A DNA stretch of 64,000 nucleotides, taken from positions 88,735,705-88,799,704 of the forward strand of contig OZ025242.1 in assembly GCA_964019155.1 (NCBI GenBank), written 5' to 3'. The stretch is from Osedax fenrisi (lineage: Eukaryota; Annelida; Polychaeta; Sabellida; Siboglinidae). Below the pieces are notes generated by a model that saw only the letters and a list, made by a program, of their open reading frames with translations, was not told the DNA's origin and ran no database searches. Both the position numbers and the translations under genes were made by a program. Within the stretch, counting starts at the first letter, position 1; each line of letters starts with the position of its first letter. Positions 51,432 through 63,569 of the stretch are shown piece after piece.

Positions 51432-52995
51432 CATATGAATGAATGAATTAATTCAGTTTATAGACAATGTCTAAGGATAATCAGTGAAAGCTATTAGCTT
51501 TTTTAATTCGATATCTCCTAACAGTAGTGTAATGTCATATTTAATCATCTTCATTCGGATAAAATAAAATAAGATTACATAAAAATGGATATTAAAATAA
51601 ACAATAAACACAAATATAAAATAAAGAATAAAACAAAACTAAAATAAATATGTGATTCCCATGTTAGCATCCAAAACAAATTATAAAATATAATTGATAA
51701 ATTTTTCATAATTGTATCATATAGTTTATATCAATTTTAATAATATAGATATATAGGTACCTATTTGTAGGTTACTATTGGTTATTAATATTGTTTTTAA
51801 TTGTTTAATTCTAATACTGTTTTTATCGTTATACTAACGGAGTGGGTTGGGTTTTGGGTTGGGTGTGGGTTTATATATACAGTTCGTAGACCCCGACGTT
51901 GTTATGGTTATGTTCTCCTCGCCTATAGAATAGGTCAGCTGTCGTTTCCTCGATGCACACACACGACCCGCCTATTGTTAGCAACACCAAATTATTTAAT
52001 TCCTACCTATTTAATACTGATTTTTTAATAAAGTTTTATAATTCAACATATTTGTTTAATTTACAATATAATATTAGAGCGAATAATATATTTTTAATAT
52101 TATTAAACATATCACCACAAAAATATATATCAGTGTTATATTTTATATTGGTTAATGAAAAACAATCTCATAACTTTTTTCAATTGATTTATATTTGTTA
52201 TTTTATTTTTTTTTAAGAATATTACCAAATATTATATCATTATAATACTTTATACCTTTAAAGAATATTGTATTTTGGTATTTTGTAGTTTTCATCAATG
52301 GTAAAATGAATCTATCATTACGTTTATTTAATGTAATATATTCATTAAAATCAATTTTGTAATTTTTATTTAGCAATTTATAAATTAATATAATATTTCT
52401 AAACATCACCAGATCATTTAATTGTAGACTATTATTACTAATAAATACTTCAGATGTATTTGATAATCTGATTAAAGGTAATAGATTTAAATTTAAGATT
52501 TTGTTGTTAATAATTCTGATAATTTTTTTTGCAATAACACAAATATTTATATTTGATTTATAGGTATTTCCCCATTTTCTATGCCATAAGAAATATTAGA
52601 TAAAAAAAAGAGTTATATAATAAAATCATATTTTCAGTACTTAAAAATAAAACTTTTTTCATAAAATATATTATAGTTGATAATTTTTTTGCTAGATAAT
52701 CTATATGTTCTTTAGAAGTTAAATGTTTATCTAAAATTAATCATAAAAATTTGTAGCTACCTACAATTTCAATTTTAGATTTTCCAATATATATCTTTTA
52801 ATATTCTAGCATTCATAAAAGGTAAATATTTTGTTTTTTCAATATTCGGTTCAGTTTATTGATATTGAACCAATATACTAATTTATCAATATAAAATTGT
52901 AGGTATTGAGTTAATAATTCATTATTGTCTGCATATATAGTAAGTGTAAGTGTAAGTGTAAGTGATGTATCATCTGCATATATGCATATATGCAT
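51432..52995 (-). pseudogene. CR1-like LINE, 3' half, interrupted
   Basis: On the minus strand from 52995: HICIYADDTSL (catalytic YADD intact), a (CTTACA)n-encoded LTLTLT expansion, YADNNELLTQYLQFYIDKLV, then after breaks FRNIILIYKLLNKNYKIDF, NDRFILPLMKTTKYQ and FFKGIKYYNDI. The 3' end is TCTAAGGATAATCAGTGAAA in reverse with an ATTCATTCAT tail. Its 5' end stops at about 53.0 kb. A GC-rich insert at about 51825-52000 splits it. Confidence 0.85.
51825..52000. other. GC-rich insert in the LINE with G-quadruplex motif
   Basis: Absent from the related LINE end at 40.9-41.0 kb. Starts near a run of five GGG blocks (51844-51869) spaced by TT, TTTT, TT and TGT. The rest (CGTAGACCCCGACG, TGTCGTTTCCTCGATG) is unidentified. 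Confidence 0.5.
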
Positions 52996-52997
52996 AT

Positions 52998-53060
52998 ATA
53001 CCCATGGGGAGCAATTGCAAGATCTGGTGAGAACTCGACTAAAGTAAAGTAAAGTAAGTA
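52998..53060 (+). mobile_element. RTE-like LINE 3' end only
   Basis: GGGGAGCAATTGCAAGATCT, then GACTAAAGTAAAGTAAAGTA, matching the end of the LINE at 55.06-55.11 kb. Confidence 0.75.
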
Positions 53061-53695
53061 ACTATACCTCGGTTATTGGTATACGACTCTATTATAATAT
53101 CTTAGCTGATGCAAGTTAATATTGTGACTAATGGTATCGTATTAAAGATAGTAACATATAATTAACATGCCTATATATTAATGTAGGTGTGTGTGTATTA
53201 TACGTTGTTAGATATATCTAACAGATATATCAACTCTATAGAGTTTTAACTAGTTTACGCACTATATATACCTACGTGTACTTTAACGACATTTATGTTT
53301 AATGTCTTCTAAATGTATGGAAGTTTATTATAGAGAAACATACTACTACGGTTAATATCACATTATAACTCAATTCTAACTATTCATAATATTATCACGT
53401 GACTTTAAGGGGATCTACCAATGGATAAATTAGTTAACATCGGAAAAAAAATGTTAATATGTAAGTGTTAATATGTTAATATTTAGTGATTGTGAAATAA
53501 GTATTTATGAAAAGTTTAGAAATAGTATAAAAAGAATATCTATAGCATAGGCATATGCCATTATAAAATAAATAATTTATTTTGAAATCTACATTCCCTA
53601 ATATAAATTGTCATATATTATTTAATATAAAATTAAAATGTAGGATAGATAAGATACGATATATTACCTACATAGATAAGAAAACCTAAAACTAT

Positions 53696-53738
<43 letters not shown>

Positions 53739-54325
53739 TTTTATATTAGCTGAATGTATAATTTTATTTCTTTATAATATAAATATTGAATTGTATTGAA
53801 TTTATTTATTTTTGACTTTTCAAATGCCTTTTACTCCGAATAATTTTGTTTTATAAGTGTGCACATATAATTGAATATTTAGATAAAAGTACTAAAAGGA
53901 TCTTCCTACTTTATTTTTCTATATATAAATAACATATGTATGGATAATTGCTGTAACCCATATTCAAAAATATAATTATGATGTATTGGATATTATAAAA
54001 TTGGTTAATAAAAAAAAATATGCCTATTAATTATGTAAAATATATATTTTGTAATTTTATTTTCTTTAGAGTTATAGATATAAATGTCCTTTTTATAAAA
54101 CAAATGACATTTTATTAAATAGTATTATAGAAACATTCAATATATGCGGCGATGCGTTCCCTATCTCTATACATGTAAATTCAACAAAATGACAGTCCCA
54201 TGGGGATATCCCCTACTATTGTAAACATCACGTTCTTCAATATATTTTATATCAATACTGTAACTTCCCTTGTATGTATTAACTTTACTATATTCCTATA
54301 TAGCTACCACTCCTATATAACATAA
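53061..54325. other. AT-rich intergenic DNA duplicated at 60.4-62.5 kb
   Basis: 53150-53400 and 54210-54300 match 60440-60590 and 62390-62530 respectively. (TA)n at 53699-53734. Confidence 0.6.
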
Positions 54326-55115
54326 CTTAGTCACGCAGATGATATAGCAATTGTATCAAAAGAAGTCGAATAAGCTCTACTAATATTCATTTAAACATAA
54401 GTCGATACAATTGTATTTCAACTGAAATTATAGAACACCGAAGTAATGATGTTCAATTACACAATTCCGGTCAATATTCTAATAGAAAACATTGGCAATG
54501 ACAGGCACGCTTATTAACAATGTTACACATTTTAAATATCTGGGGACATGGATGGCCAACACACAAAAGGATTTGAAATTCGCAAAGCTTTATCATGATC
54601 AGCAATACATAAGATGAAATCAATATGCAACTCCAAAATGAAAAACAATCGGAAAATAAGATCTTTCAAAGATGCAATCGAACCTAGATTATTATATGGT
54701 AGCGAATGCTGGATAACTGATTCAACAATGCGTAAGCAAATTGATGGTTGTTATACCAGGCTACTTATAATGGCCATAAATATATCATGGAAAGATAAGG
54801 TCACTAATACACAACCGTAAAGGGGAATCCCAAAGATCTCTGAGATGATACAACAAAGAAGATTGCGACTAGCAGGACACTGCATAAAGCACACCGATGA
54901 ACTATCGCATAACTTAATATTATGAAAGCCAAAGGACGGCATACGAAACAGAGAGAGACAACCTATACATACATAGACATCTAAAAGAACGACTGCGATT
55001 GTGAAGAAGACGAATTGCGATCACTGATGATGAACAGAGAAGGATACCCTTCTCTGGATGGAGAGAAATTGCAAGATCTCGTGAGAACACGACTAAAGTA
55101 AAGTAAAGTAAAATA
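54326..55115 (+). pseudogene. RTE-like LINE, C-terminal part and (AAAGT)n tail
   Basis: HADDIAIVSKEVE (YADD box changed), later KDAIEPRLLYGSECWITDS, IDGCYTRLLIMAINISWKDK and RRLRLAGHCIKHTDELSH, with stops between. The 3' end GAGAAATTGCAAGATCTCGT leads into an (AAAGT)n tail. Confidence 0.88.
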
Positions 55116-55229
55116 GGTACTAAGTACCTAAGTAACTACCACTCGTATATTGGTATACGACACAATTATAATATCTTAATAAACTATCTACATCTATTTA
55201 TAGCATATAAGAACTGGTACACGTATTAT

Positions 55230-55994
55230 CATTATGCGTCATCATTTATTGCAATCCTATATACATTTATCATAAGTATTATATATGAAATTAAAATTTA
55301 GTAAAAAATGTCACGCAAACTTAGAAATAAATAGAGTTATGTAATAGTATATTTATTGAAAAATAATTCAAGGATTCAAGTTTATATATTAATTAACATC
55401 ATTGAAATGTAGTATATTATATCCTTGCGTTTACGATACTATTATAATTCAAAATTAAATTAGAATTAAATAATTACTAACTATATAAATAGTTAGTTAA
55501 AACTATTTGTAGGATATCAATTGTACCTATTATATAATAAATCTAATATAATATAGTTAACATATTAGTGAAATTACTGCATTAATCATGATTAAATATA
55601 TAACGTTATTAAACCTATAAATTAACATAGTTATTTATTTAAACATATAGTATGTTATAAAGTAGTTTATTATATACATTTGTTTACTTACATTTATTAA
55701 CATAAGTTATACCTATATTATACGCTGATTTATTATGTAATACTTATTATATGTTTCACTATATTACATAATTAAACTACGACTTAATGATGTAAACAAT
55801 TTGTATACTTCAAATTACGCACATTTATTAGTAAAGATCCTATGAAATAATGTGAATATGTAATAATGTTAAATAACTCATTCATTTATTACGGTAACAA
55901 ATAAAAGCCTTCAATTGATTTTAATAAAGCTAAAATATAGAAAAAGTAAATATAATTAACAAATAATTGTATATAATTTGTTTAAAAATATGTA

Positions 55995-56030
<36 letters not shown>

Positions 56031-57612
56031 TATTTATACATGTTATAAATAATAAATACTAATGCATAATAAAATAAAATTTGGCAGTATAGTTTGCCCA
56101 GCTCTAATTGATTCATCTATTGGTACTGGTTGTGTTATATTATTAGTTCCAACAGTTACAGTTGTATAATCAGGAAGTGAATTGTTCTCAATTCCTCTTC
56201 TTATATCTGTTGGTTAATTAGTCATTGTAATTAATAGGTATACACATAATATGTAGGATATATAATTTGTAATTTAAATAATGGTGTGATGTTATATAAC
56301 GCATAACATAGTATGATAATATAACTTTAGTATATATATATATATATATATACGGTATATATAAATTAACCTGGTATATTTTCTTCAAATTCTTCTTTAA
56401 AATATATAAGATATTCTCTAATACTTGAATAATTATTATTACTGTTGTCACATACTTTACTGTTACTTTTAGTATTTATATACCATATATATTTACATGT
56501 ACATATCTCTAAATCATCTGGATCTACTCCAATATATGTTAGTTTAGTCAGATTACTGAAGGTATTGTATTCTATAGTGATATTATTTGGTGATAACCAT
56601 ATCTTATTTAAATTAAATGCCCCTTCGAATGTATAAATAGACATATATTCTATTGCATTTTCATTAATATATAAACGTTGTAAACTATTAGGTAACCATT
56701 TAGTTGTTAATTGTTCTAATTCATTACTTGCAATACTGAAAAATACTAGTTTATTAAGATTTACAATAAATGTATTATCTGTATTGCTTAACTTATTACT
56801 CTCTAAATAGATAATTTCTAAATTGATCAATTGATCAAATGTACTACTTTTAATGTATGTAATGTTATTATTATATAAATATAAATGTCTAAGTTCTATG
56901 TGAGTTGTTTTATTATTAGATTCACTCTTCCAAAAAGCTTTTGGATATATTGTCAATATTTTATTACTAACTAAATCTAAATTAACAATTTCAATATTTA
57001 ATAGAATAAATACCTTTATTCTGGTAATTCTAGTTCCCCTGATAACAACCTATAAAATGCGTATAAGTGGTACTATATTATACGTTTAACTATAGTTATA
57101 TAACCTACATGTAACGTAATAATAACTAATATATACATCACTACACAATATAATTATTTGTAACTAACCCCATCGTAAACTTCATTATATCTCCTATAAG
57201 TAGGAATATCATCACCAGTATAATCACGACTACAATATATACCATACTTAGTTTCAAACCCACATCTCATAATACCATCGTATGGGCATTTCATATCACT
57301 GATACTAATAGGTATTAGTATAACAACAAACACTATTATTATTAAATGTACTACATTCATACTTAGAGGTGGTTTATTAAATGACCAAAACAATTATGTT
57401 CTATAGAATGTATACATAATATAGAAGTAGGCTACATACTATAGTAGTATAAGCGGACGCAGTGCTATGTTATCTTAGGGAATTAGATACCACCAGATAG
57501 TGAATATATTAATATATGTACGTATTATACAAACTAAATAATTAATTAATGTTAATATTAATTATGTTATCTTAGAGAATAATGTGCATTGGTATCTAAT
57601 TACAACAGATAG

Positions 57613-57662
<50 letters not shown>

Positions 57663-58140
57663 CATAATAATGTACGTAAATAATGAATTTAACTTAGGTA
57701 CTAGATAGGGACTAGATAGGCTAGATACGAATGCAACTCATCATTTAAATATATATATTATATATAATGTATTTATCTACAATTACCCGGGTATAAACGT
57801 CTGGTAATAATAATATGTAGGGCCTATGCATGTGTATAATATATTTATAGTATACCATAAATACCGTAAAGCATACAGTAAAATACAAATATATGATGTG
57901 TATATATGTATGTTAGCCTATGGATATATATTTAAGAAACTGATACTGAGGGTATATAAAATAAAGTAAATATAAATATTATATGTTAACGTAAATCTGC
58001 AGGTTATTTTATTATTGTCTAGTATCTATGTTATTATAATCTAACGAATTTGTATTGTTGTTATAGTATTTAATTTACATTTATATATATATACTAATAT
58101 TTGTTATATTAAATACATTCATAATAATAATAAAACATAA
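55230..58140. repeat. Segmental duplication unit B (contains LRR copy 2)
   Basis: Counterpart of the block at 37.9-42.1 kb, shorter because it lacks the LINE tails. Gene order and orientation are the same, so the two are direct copies about 17 kb apart. Confidence 0.8.
56043..57360 (-). CDS. Leucine-rich-repeat protein, copy 2 (three exons, intact, 344 aa, altered caps)
   Basis: Exons on the minus strand: 57360-57169, 57049-56371 and 56206-56043, with the same splice positions and phases as copy 1 and again 1035 coding bases. I chose the ATG at 57360 because it aligns with the copy 1 start (MNVV) and begins the signal peptide; an in-frame ATG 33 bases upstream would add a hydrophilic lead. 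Exon 1 has C25, C33 and C43, but the CxC cysteine found in copy 1 is replaced (CGF instead of CSC). Exon 2 encodes about six LRRs (LRHLYLYNNNITYI, LQRLYINENAIEYM). The C-cap keeps CTC and KVC but ends EEFEEN where copy 1 has EECKDY, so its last cysteine is missing. Exon 3 is an Asn/Thr stalk and a shorter hydrophobic end (TILPNFILLCISIYYL). No stop or frameshift is present. Intron 1 is only 119 bp. Function is inferred as for copy 1; loss of cap disulphides could mean divergence or relaxed selection. Confidence 0.88.
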
Positions 58141-58689
58141 GATAAGATATATCTCTTGTATACACTATAAATAGTTAGTATCATTATAACATTTAGGAAT
58201 ATCATCATATCATATAATTAATTTAGAATATTAAATGATGACATTGTATATAATATTAAATAATTATATCATTTAAACTTTATCTATAAATATATATATA
58301 TATATTATCATTCACTATTTCAGTAATATTTTACAAACCTATTACCTAAAAATATGCTCTAACCTATTTTCACTAATAATTTCACTATATTTAACATGTA
58401 AATTAAAAAATATGCAGCATACTATTTCCATTTTGGGACATTTTAATATAGATTATTCATCGATGTGGTAATAAGTTATATTTTACATTATAGGGCATAA
58501 TATAGATATAATAGTAGTAGGGATATCAAGATTTGTTTATGGAGGGCCCACAATGTAGCCCACATTCAAAAATAAAATTATCTATATAGAAATAAATATA
58601 AATATTGTATACCAGATAATGATGTTATAACATTTATCTATAGATTATAAATCTAAAACAAATAATATAAAACTAGCATGAAATGTATG
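58141..58689. other. AT-rich intergenic DNA
   Basis: No feature recognised. Confidence 0.6.
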
Positions 58690-59560
58690 ACGTAAACCAT
58701 TTAAGTACATTACAGTCGATACCAATATTAGCCAATCGTGATATGAGAAGACTATGGTGAATTGTATCAAATGTTTCACTTAGATCAAGTAGAACAAGAA
58801 TTGTTCCATATATATTATTAATATCACATAATATATATGTTGTCACCCTGGTTATTGCTGTTTCAGTAGGGGAGGGAAGGGGAGGTAAGGGGTAGTGGCC
58901 GAGGAGGGAGTAGTGGCCGTTTTACTTAATGCTTAGATGGTGCTTGATATGATAAAAAGTTCTATATACAATATTTAGATAATCCAAATATCTATAATAT
59001 ATAGTACATTTTTTTTTAAATAATTAATTAATTACTCTAATTTATTATATAATCATTTTTTGTAAAATGTTGACTAAAAACATGATTATATATATATATT
59101 CTTATTTATATGTAAGATTATGTGTATATATAATTAAATCATTGAATCAAATAAGGTGCGTATGCATCATAAATATAATTATTTAATATTACATAATTAA
59201 AAAAATATAAATCGAATACATTACGAGACACCTATCGCATTTGCTGGTACTAGCGGCAACTACTAGAGCCTTGCCTTATTTTAGTGCTTTTTTTAATGCC
59301 TAATCAAACGTTTATATTATTAGGATAAACACTTTATATATAAAAGTGAAATCACAGTATTCTAGAACTATATGATTTCTAGTTAATTCAAAAAAATAAG
59401 AGCCTAAAATTCAGTATTTATCGATATATTAGAAATCTTCTGAGGCATATTAATTATCGGCCACTACCCCCTTCCCTCCCCTATATTTGTTTGTTACATA
59501 AGCATTTTGGAAATTACAAAGTATATTATTAGTATAGTCAGGAAAGTAGACAGGTTACAT
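58690..59560 (-). pseudogene. LINE reverse transcriptase fragment split by a MITE
   Basis: Minus-strand reading across the MITE: NFQNAYVTNKYTETAITRV (59550 to 58850 region), then GTILVLLDLSETFDTIHHSL and ISRLANIGIDCN. This is the start of an RT domain (QxAY..HSTETAL, LLDLSxAFDTVDH) of CR1/jockey type. Only this part is left. Confidence 0.8.
58869..59481. mobile_element. TA-flanked MITE with GGTAGTGGCCG words
   Basis: GGGGAGGGAAGGGG...GTAGTGGCCG at left and CGGCCACTACCCCC...CCCTCCCC at right, inverted. TA at 58867-58868 and 59482-59483. Removing the element with one TA restores the LINE frame. Confidence 0.92.
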
Positions 59561-59814
59561 AGGCCTACATATTTGTAATAGAATGACTTATTAACAAGCT
59601 TCAAATTTGTAAATATGTTAACTAATATTCCGAGATCTAACTCGTTTTAAATATAATTTTAAAAGAGTAAACTATTTAATAGATACAATAATGTCACCAT
59701 CATAATGCATGTTCACCATAGTCACTTTAGTAAATCATATCTATGTTAACTCTCATATATTATAGTAGTTATGGTTAATAGTAACATATATGAAATGTAA
59801 TATATTAAACTATA

Positions 59815-59870
<56 letters not shown>

Positions 59871-60055
59871 ATATATAGTGTATAATACTACTATTATACA
59901 ACAATTATACTACATCAAACAACATGTATAAATTACCTACATGTAGAGGCAGTATTTCTTTGCTTATCTAAAATACGTAGATATTCCGCTATAGCGATAT
60001 AACGCCTATAGCTATAGCTATAGCTATATAAGGGATATATCCCGTTACCAGGAGT
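59561..60055. other. AT-rich intergenic DNA
   Basis: (TA)n at 59816-59862; (TAGCTA)n-like palindromic stretch at 60008-60027. Confidence 0.6.
59816..59862. repeat. (TA)n microsatellite
   Basis: About 23 TA units. Confidence 0.95.
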
Positions 60056-60059
60056 GTGA

Positions 60060-60330
60060 ATGAATGAATGAAATCAGTTTATAGACAATTGTCTAAGGAG
60101 GATCATTGAAAGCTATAAGTAGCTTTATTAAGTCGATACCTCCATAGTATATGAATATAATAGCTTTGGGACATTTATACAATAATAATAATACTTGTGT
60201 ACTAGAATTCAATATAATAAGAGTAAATAAATATATATAAAGAGGATAATAATAATAATAAAAATAATGTCCCTCAGCGTATTTCATCATGTTTCATCAA
60301 TCCATTAAATAAACTAATAAAATAAAATGT
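60060..60330 (-). mobile_element. LINE 3' tail fragment, (TTCA)n type
   Basis: ATGAATGAATGAAATCAG with TCTAAGGAGGATCATTGAAA, the same end as at 38.7, 40.5 and 51.4 kb. Confidence 0.65.
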
Positions 60331-60593
60331 GTTAAAACTTGTGCAAACAAATATAAAACAAAAAGTGCGAATAAAATAATAAAAAATTATTGTAATAACA
60401 TAAAATGATTCAAATGGTTTAGTATATACAAATTAAAATATCAATGTAAGCGTGTGTGTATTATACATAGTTAGATAGAATTTTAACTAGTTAAAGTAAT
60501 ACACGTATACATGAACAACACTCTACGCATATGTTGGATGTCTTCTAAATGTACAGAGGTTTATTATAGAGAATCATATACTACACTGTTAAA

Positions 60594-62003
60594 AATAACG
60601 GTACGCTAGAATTCATAAATGGGTAGGTCTACAGTCTTTGTCCCTATTTTAGTACGCTTATGGGTACGCTAGAAATCGATTTTGTGGAGAGTAGCCTACC
60701 CTTTACGATACGCATTAAACGGCATATAGCGTACCCATTTCGGTAAAACAATTATTTCGTTAATATATTATATAATACCAGGGAGATCCCTGATAATACT
60801 ATATAGTATACCTGTAGTAATCAGTATTCCTGTATGAAATTCTGCTTTATGAGACAATGGCACTAATACATTACTTTATTATAATATGAAAGGATAGTAT
60901 CAAAGCAACTAACTAAGTATATAACGACTCATAACATTCCTTACATATACCAAAGTGCATATATTCCTTTAAAATCTACTGAAACTTCGCTGACATAGCC
61001 TACAAGCCCTAGCCGAGAAGAGACTTTAATTAAATTATCTGAGACTATTATATTAATACATATTTTCTTTGTTATGGTTGTATTATTTTATCATATATGT
61101 TATAGCTATATCAAATAACCATATAGAATATATAGTATAACATGATACGAGGGGCGTATCTTAATTATAGAAATATCCACATTATAATATAAATGAGCCA
61201 TTCAATAGTATTCACATTACATGATAATGTTGATATCATATCAATTATATGCTTGTATTTTTACATTCAAATATTAATTTAATTTTTAATACATATGTAT
61301 TAAAAATTAAATTAATATTTGAATGTAAAAATACAAGCATATCATTGATATGATATCAACATTATCATGTAATGTGAATACTATTGAATACTATATAATA
61401 TTATATTATTATTAATACATTACTAATATATATATATATATAATTGTAAGCATCAGTTTAATAATATTAAACCTAAATTGAATCTACATTTTCATTATTA
61501 TTATTATTAAGTATATTAATTAAGTAGGTATTATTGGCCTATATATTATTAGATTCTTAAGTACTATATATAATTATAATATTAATAATACACAATATTG
61601 TGTATTATTATATTATAGCTGTCAAATATTGAATGTTGCATGCCTACCATATTTTAAACTATTGTTAGATATTTATTTCATTTTCCAATACATTATATAG
61701 GATTTATTACATATGTACTTCATATAATTTGCTTGTAATAATGTATTGATAAATCTTAATTATATTGTAGAAATTGATATATAAGATCAATATTATTAAG
61801 GCCCTATCACAGTGTGCACACGTATCATACCATATTTACCAGATGTTTTCAAAATACAATGTATATAGATATATGAAAATATATGTCTATTCAGAATACT
61901 TCACAATAGAACTATTATCTGAATTGAGTCACTTTTTTTGTATAGTATACAGATTATATAGTACAACAGTATTACAATAGAACATTCATAATATATATAT
62001 ATA

Positions 62004-62053
<50 letters not shown>

Positions 62054-62384
62054 CATATATCTAATAATATATATATTCTGGGATTTGAGTATTCTTTTTT
62101 AAGAAATCGGGGGAAATATATAAAAGTATAATCGAATATATTCCTACTATACGAATATTCTGTGAAAATTAGAACACATTCTTTCTCCATTTATCAGTAT
62201 TGTAATATCTAGCGTACCCATTTATGACATGAAGTGTACCTTTAAAAACTAGTGTAGGTAACCTACCCTTTTGTGGCAAGTAGCGTACCTTTTAAGGGTA
62301 CGCTTCACTTGTAGCGTGTAGCGTACCCTTTTATTTCTAGCGTACCCATTTGTGAATTATAACGTACCCTTATTTTTAACAGTA
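60594..62384. mobile_element. 1.8-kb CACTGTTAAAAATA-ended element with GCGTACCC words
   Basis: Left CACTGTTAAAAATAACGGTACG and right CGTACCCTTATTTTTAACAG are inverted ends extending over some 40 bases. GTACGCTA/TAGCGTACCC words recur at 60600-60735 and 62210-62370. It holds a 188-bp palindrome (61201-61388) and (TA)n at 62008-62047 but no protein-coding frame. Flanks continue each other in the duplicated copy at 53.33-53.36 kb. Confidence 0.85.
61201..61388. repeat. 188-bp near-perfect palindrome
   Basis: Arms of 94 bp meet with no loop at ACATATGT (about 61294). By eye only one pair mismatches (CAATTATATG against CATATCATTG). Confidence 0.92.
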
Positions 62385-63299
62385 TACTGCACTTAATATT
62401 ACATTATAACTCGATGCTAATTATTCATAATGTGATCACATGACTTTACTTTTGTAAACATCACGTGATTAATCACAGCTGTAATACTGTAACTACCCTC
62501 GTGGGTATGCATTAACTTTACTATATTCCTATATCAATCTTCTTCTGGTACATATCAAAGTACTAATATCTGAAGGGCCGGAACAACATCATACTTATCT
62601 ACATGGTAACATAGGAGATTTATCATTAATTATTGTTTTACTAAAAGCTTCATAACTTTAGAAAGTAGTTTGATAAGTACTATGATAATGCGACATGTTG
62701 TAATATATTATATGTAATGACATATTATTTTTTAGATTTATAATTTTATCTGAAGAGTAATGTAAATATATTCTGAAAGTTTCATATAGTTTGATCATGT
62801 ACTTCTAAAGTTAGGGAGTTTCGAATATACAACATTAGTTTTAAAAATAGTACAGAGACTTTACATATTAATGTTTTAAAATTTAATTTTTTTTTAAATT
62901 TAAATTTAATTTTTATTTAAAATTGTTATTTAATATATATAGCACCATAACTTTAGAATACATAAAATAATAACTATTTTTTTTGTATCTTGTACTATAC
63001 ATTTAGAGTTATTTATATAGTCTAAATTTACAATTTGTTGATAAGTATAATTAAGTCTTAAGGGTCCTTAAGACTAAGAGAATGGGACCAACACTATTAG
63101 TAAATAAATTAAAACAAATTTGTTATAAACATTTGTAATCGCTTATTGATTATAAATGCATATTTATAGCACTTCTATTTAATTTGTGCATCATATCATT
63201 CACCATTTTAGAGGGAATTAAACACATTTTATGATTTTTATATAATATAATTTTTAATAAATAATTTATTTGTTTCAAAAATATCCTGTTGTGCCTGCC
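62385..63299. other. AT-rich intergenic DNA
   Basis: The first ~140 bp duplicates 53.36 and 54.22 kb. The rest shows nothing recognisable. Confidence 0.55.
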
Positions 63300-63520
63300 C
63301 TTAATAAACTATTTGCATATATTTATAGCATATTGACTAATATACGTATTCTTATATACCTATTCTTATTATTACTCATGATCATTTATTTAAATCCAAT
63401 ATAAGTTTATCATAAGTATTAAATGAAAAGTTTTCATTTACGCACAGTTAGAAATAGTTTAATAATAGTATATTTAATTTTCAGAATTCTAGTTTATTTA
63501 TTAATTATCTTCATTGCAAT
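63300..63520. repeat. Third copy of the LRR-unit 3' flank
   Basis: The stretch with ATTTATAGCATAT, TTTATCATAAGTATTA, then GTATATTTA and ATTG.AATGTA resembles 55185-55430, which lies 3' of LRR copy 2. A LINE then interrupts it at 63.57 kb. It suggests another LRR unit beyond the right edge. Confidence 0.55.
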
Positions 63521-63521
63521 G

Positions 63522-63568
<47 letters not shown>
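63521..63568. repeat. (TA)n microsatellite
   Basis: About 23 TA units at the end of a LINE tail. Confidence 0.95.

Positions 63569-63569
<1 letters not shown>

Noticed and set aside
51801..52028. 75-codon plus-strand frame
   Set aside because: It spans the G-rich insert and LINE DNA in antisense, with no coding pattern.
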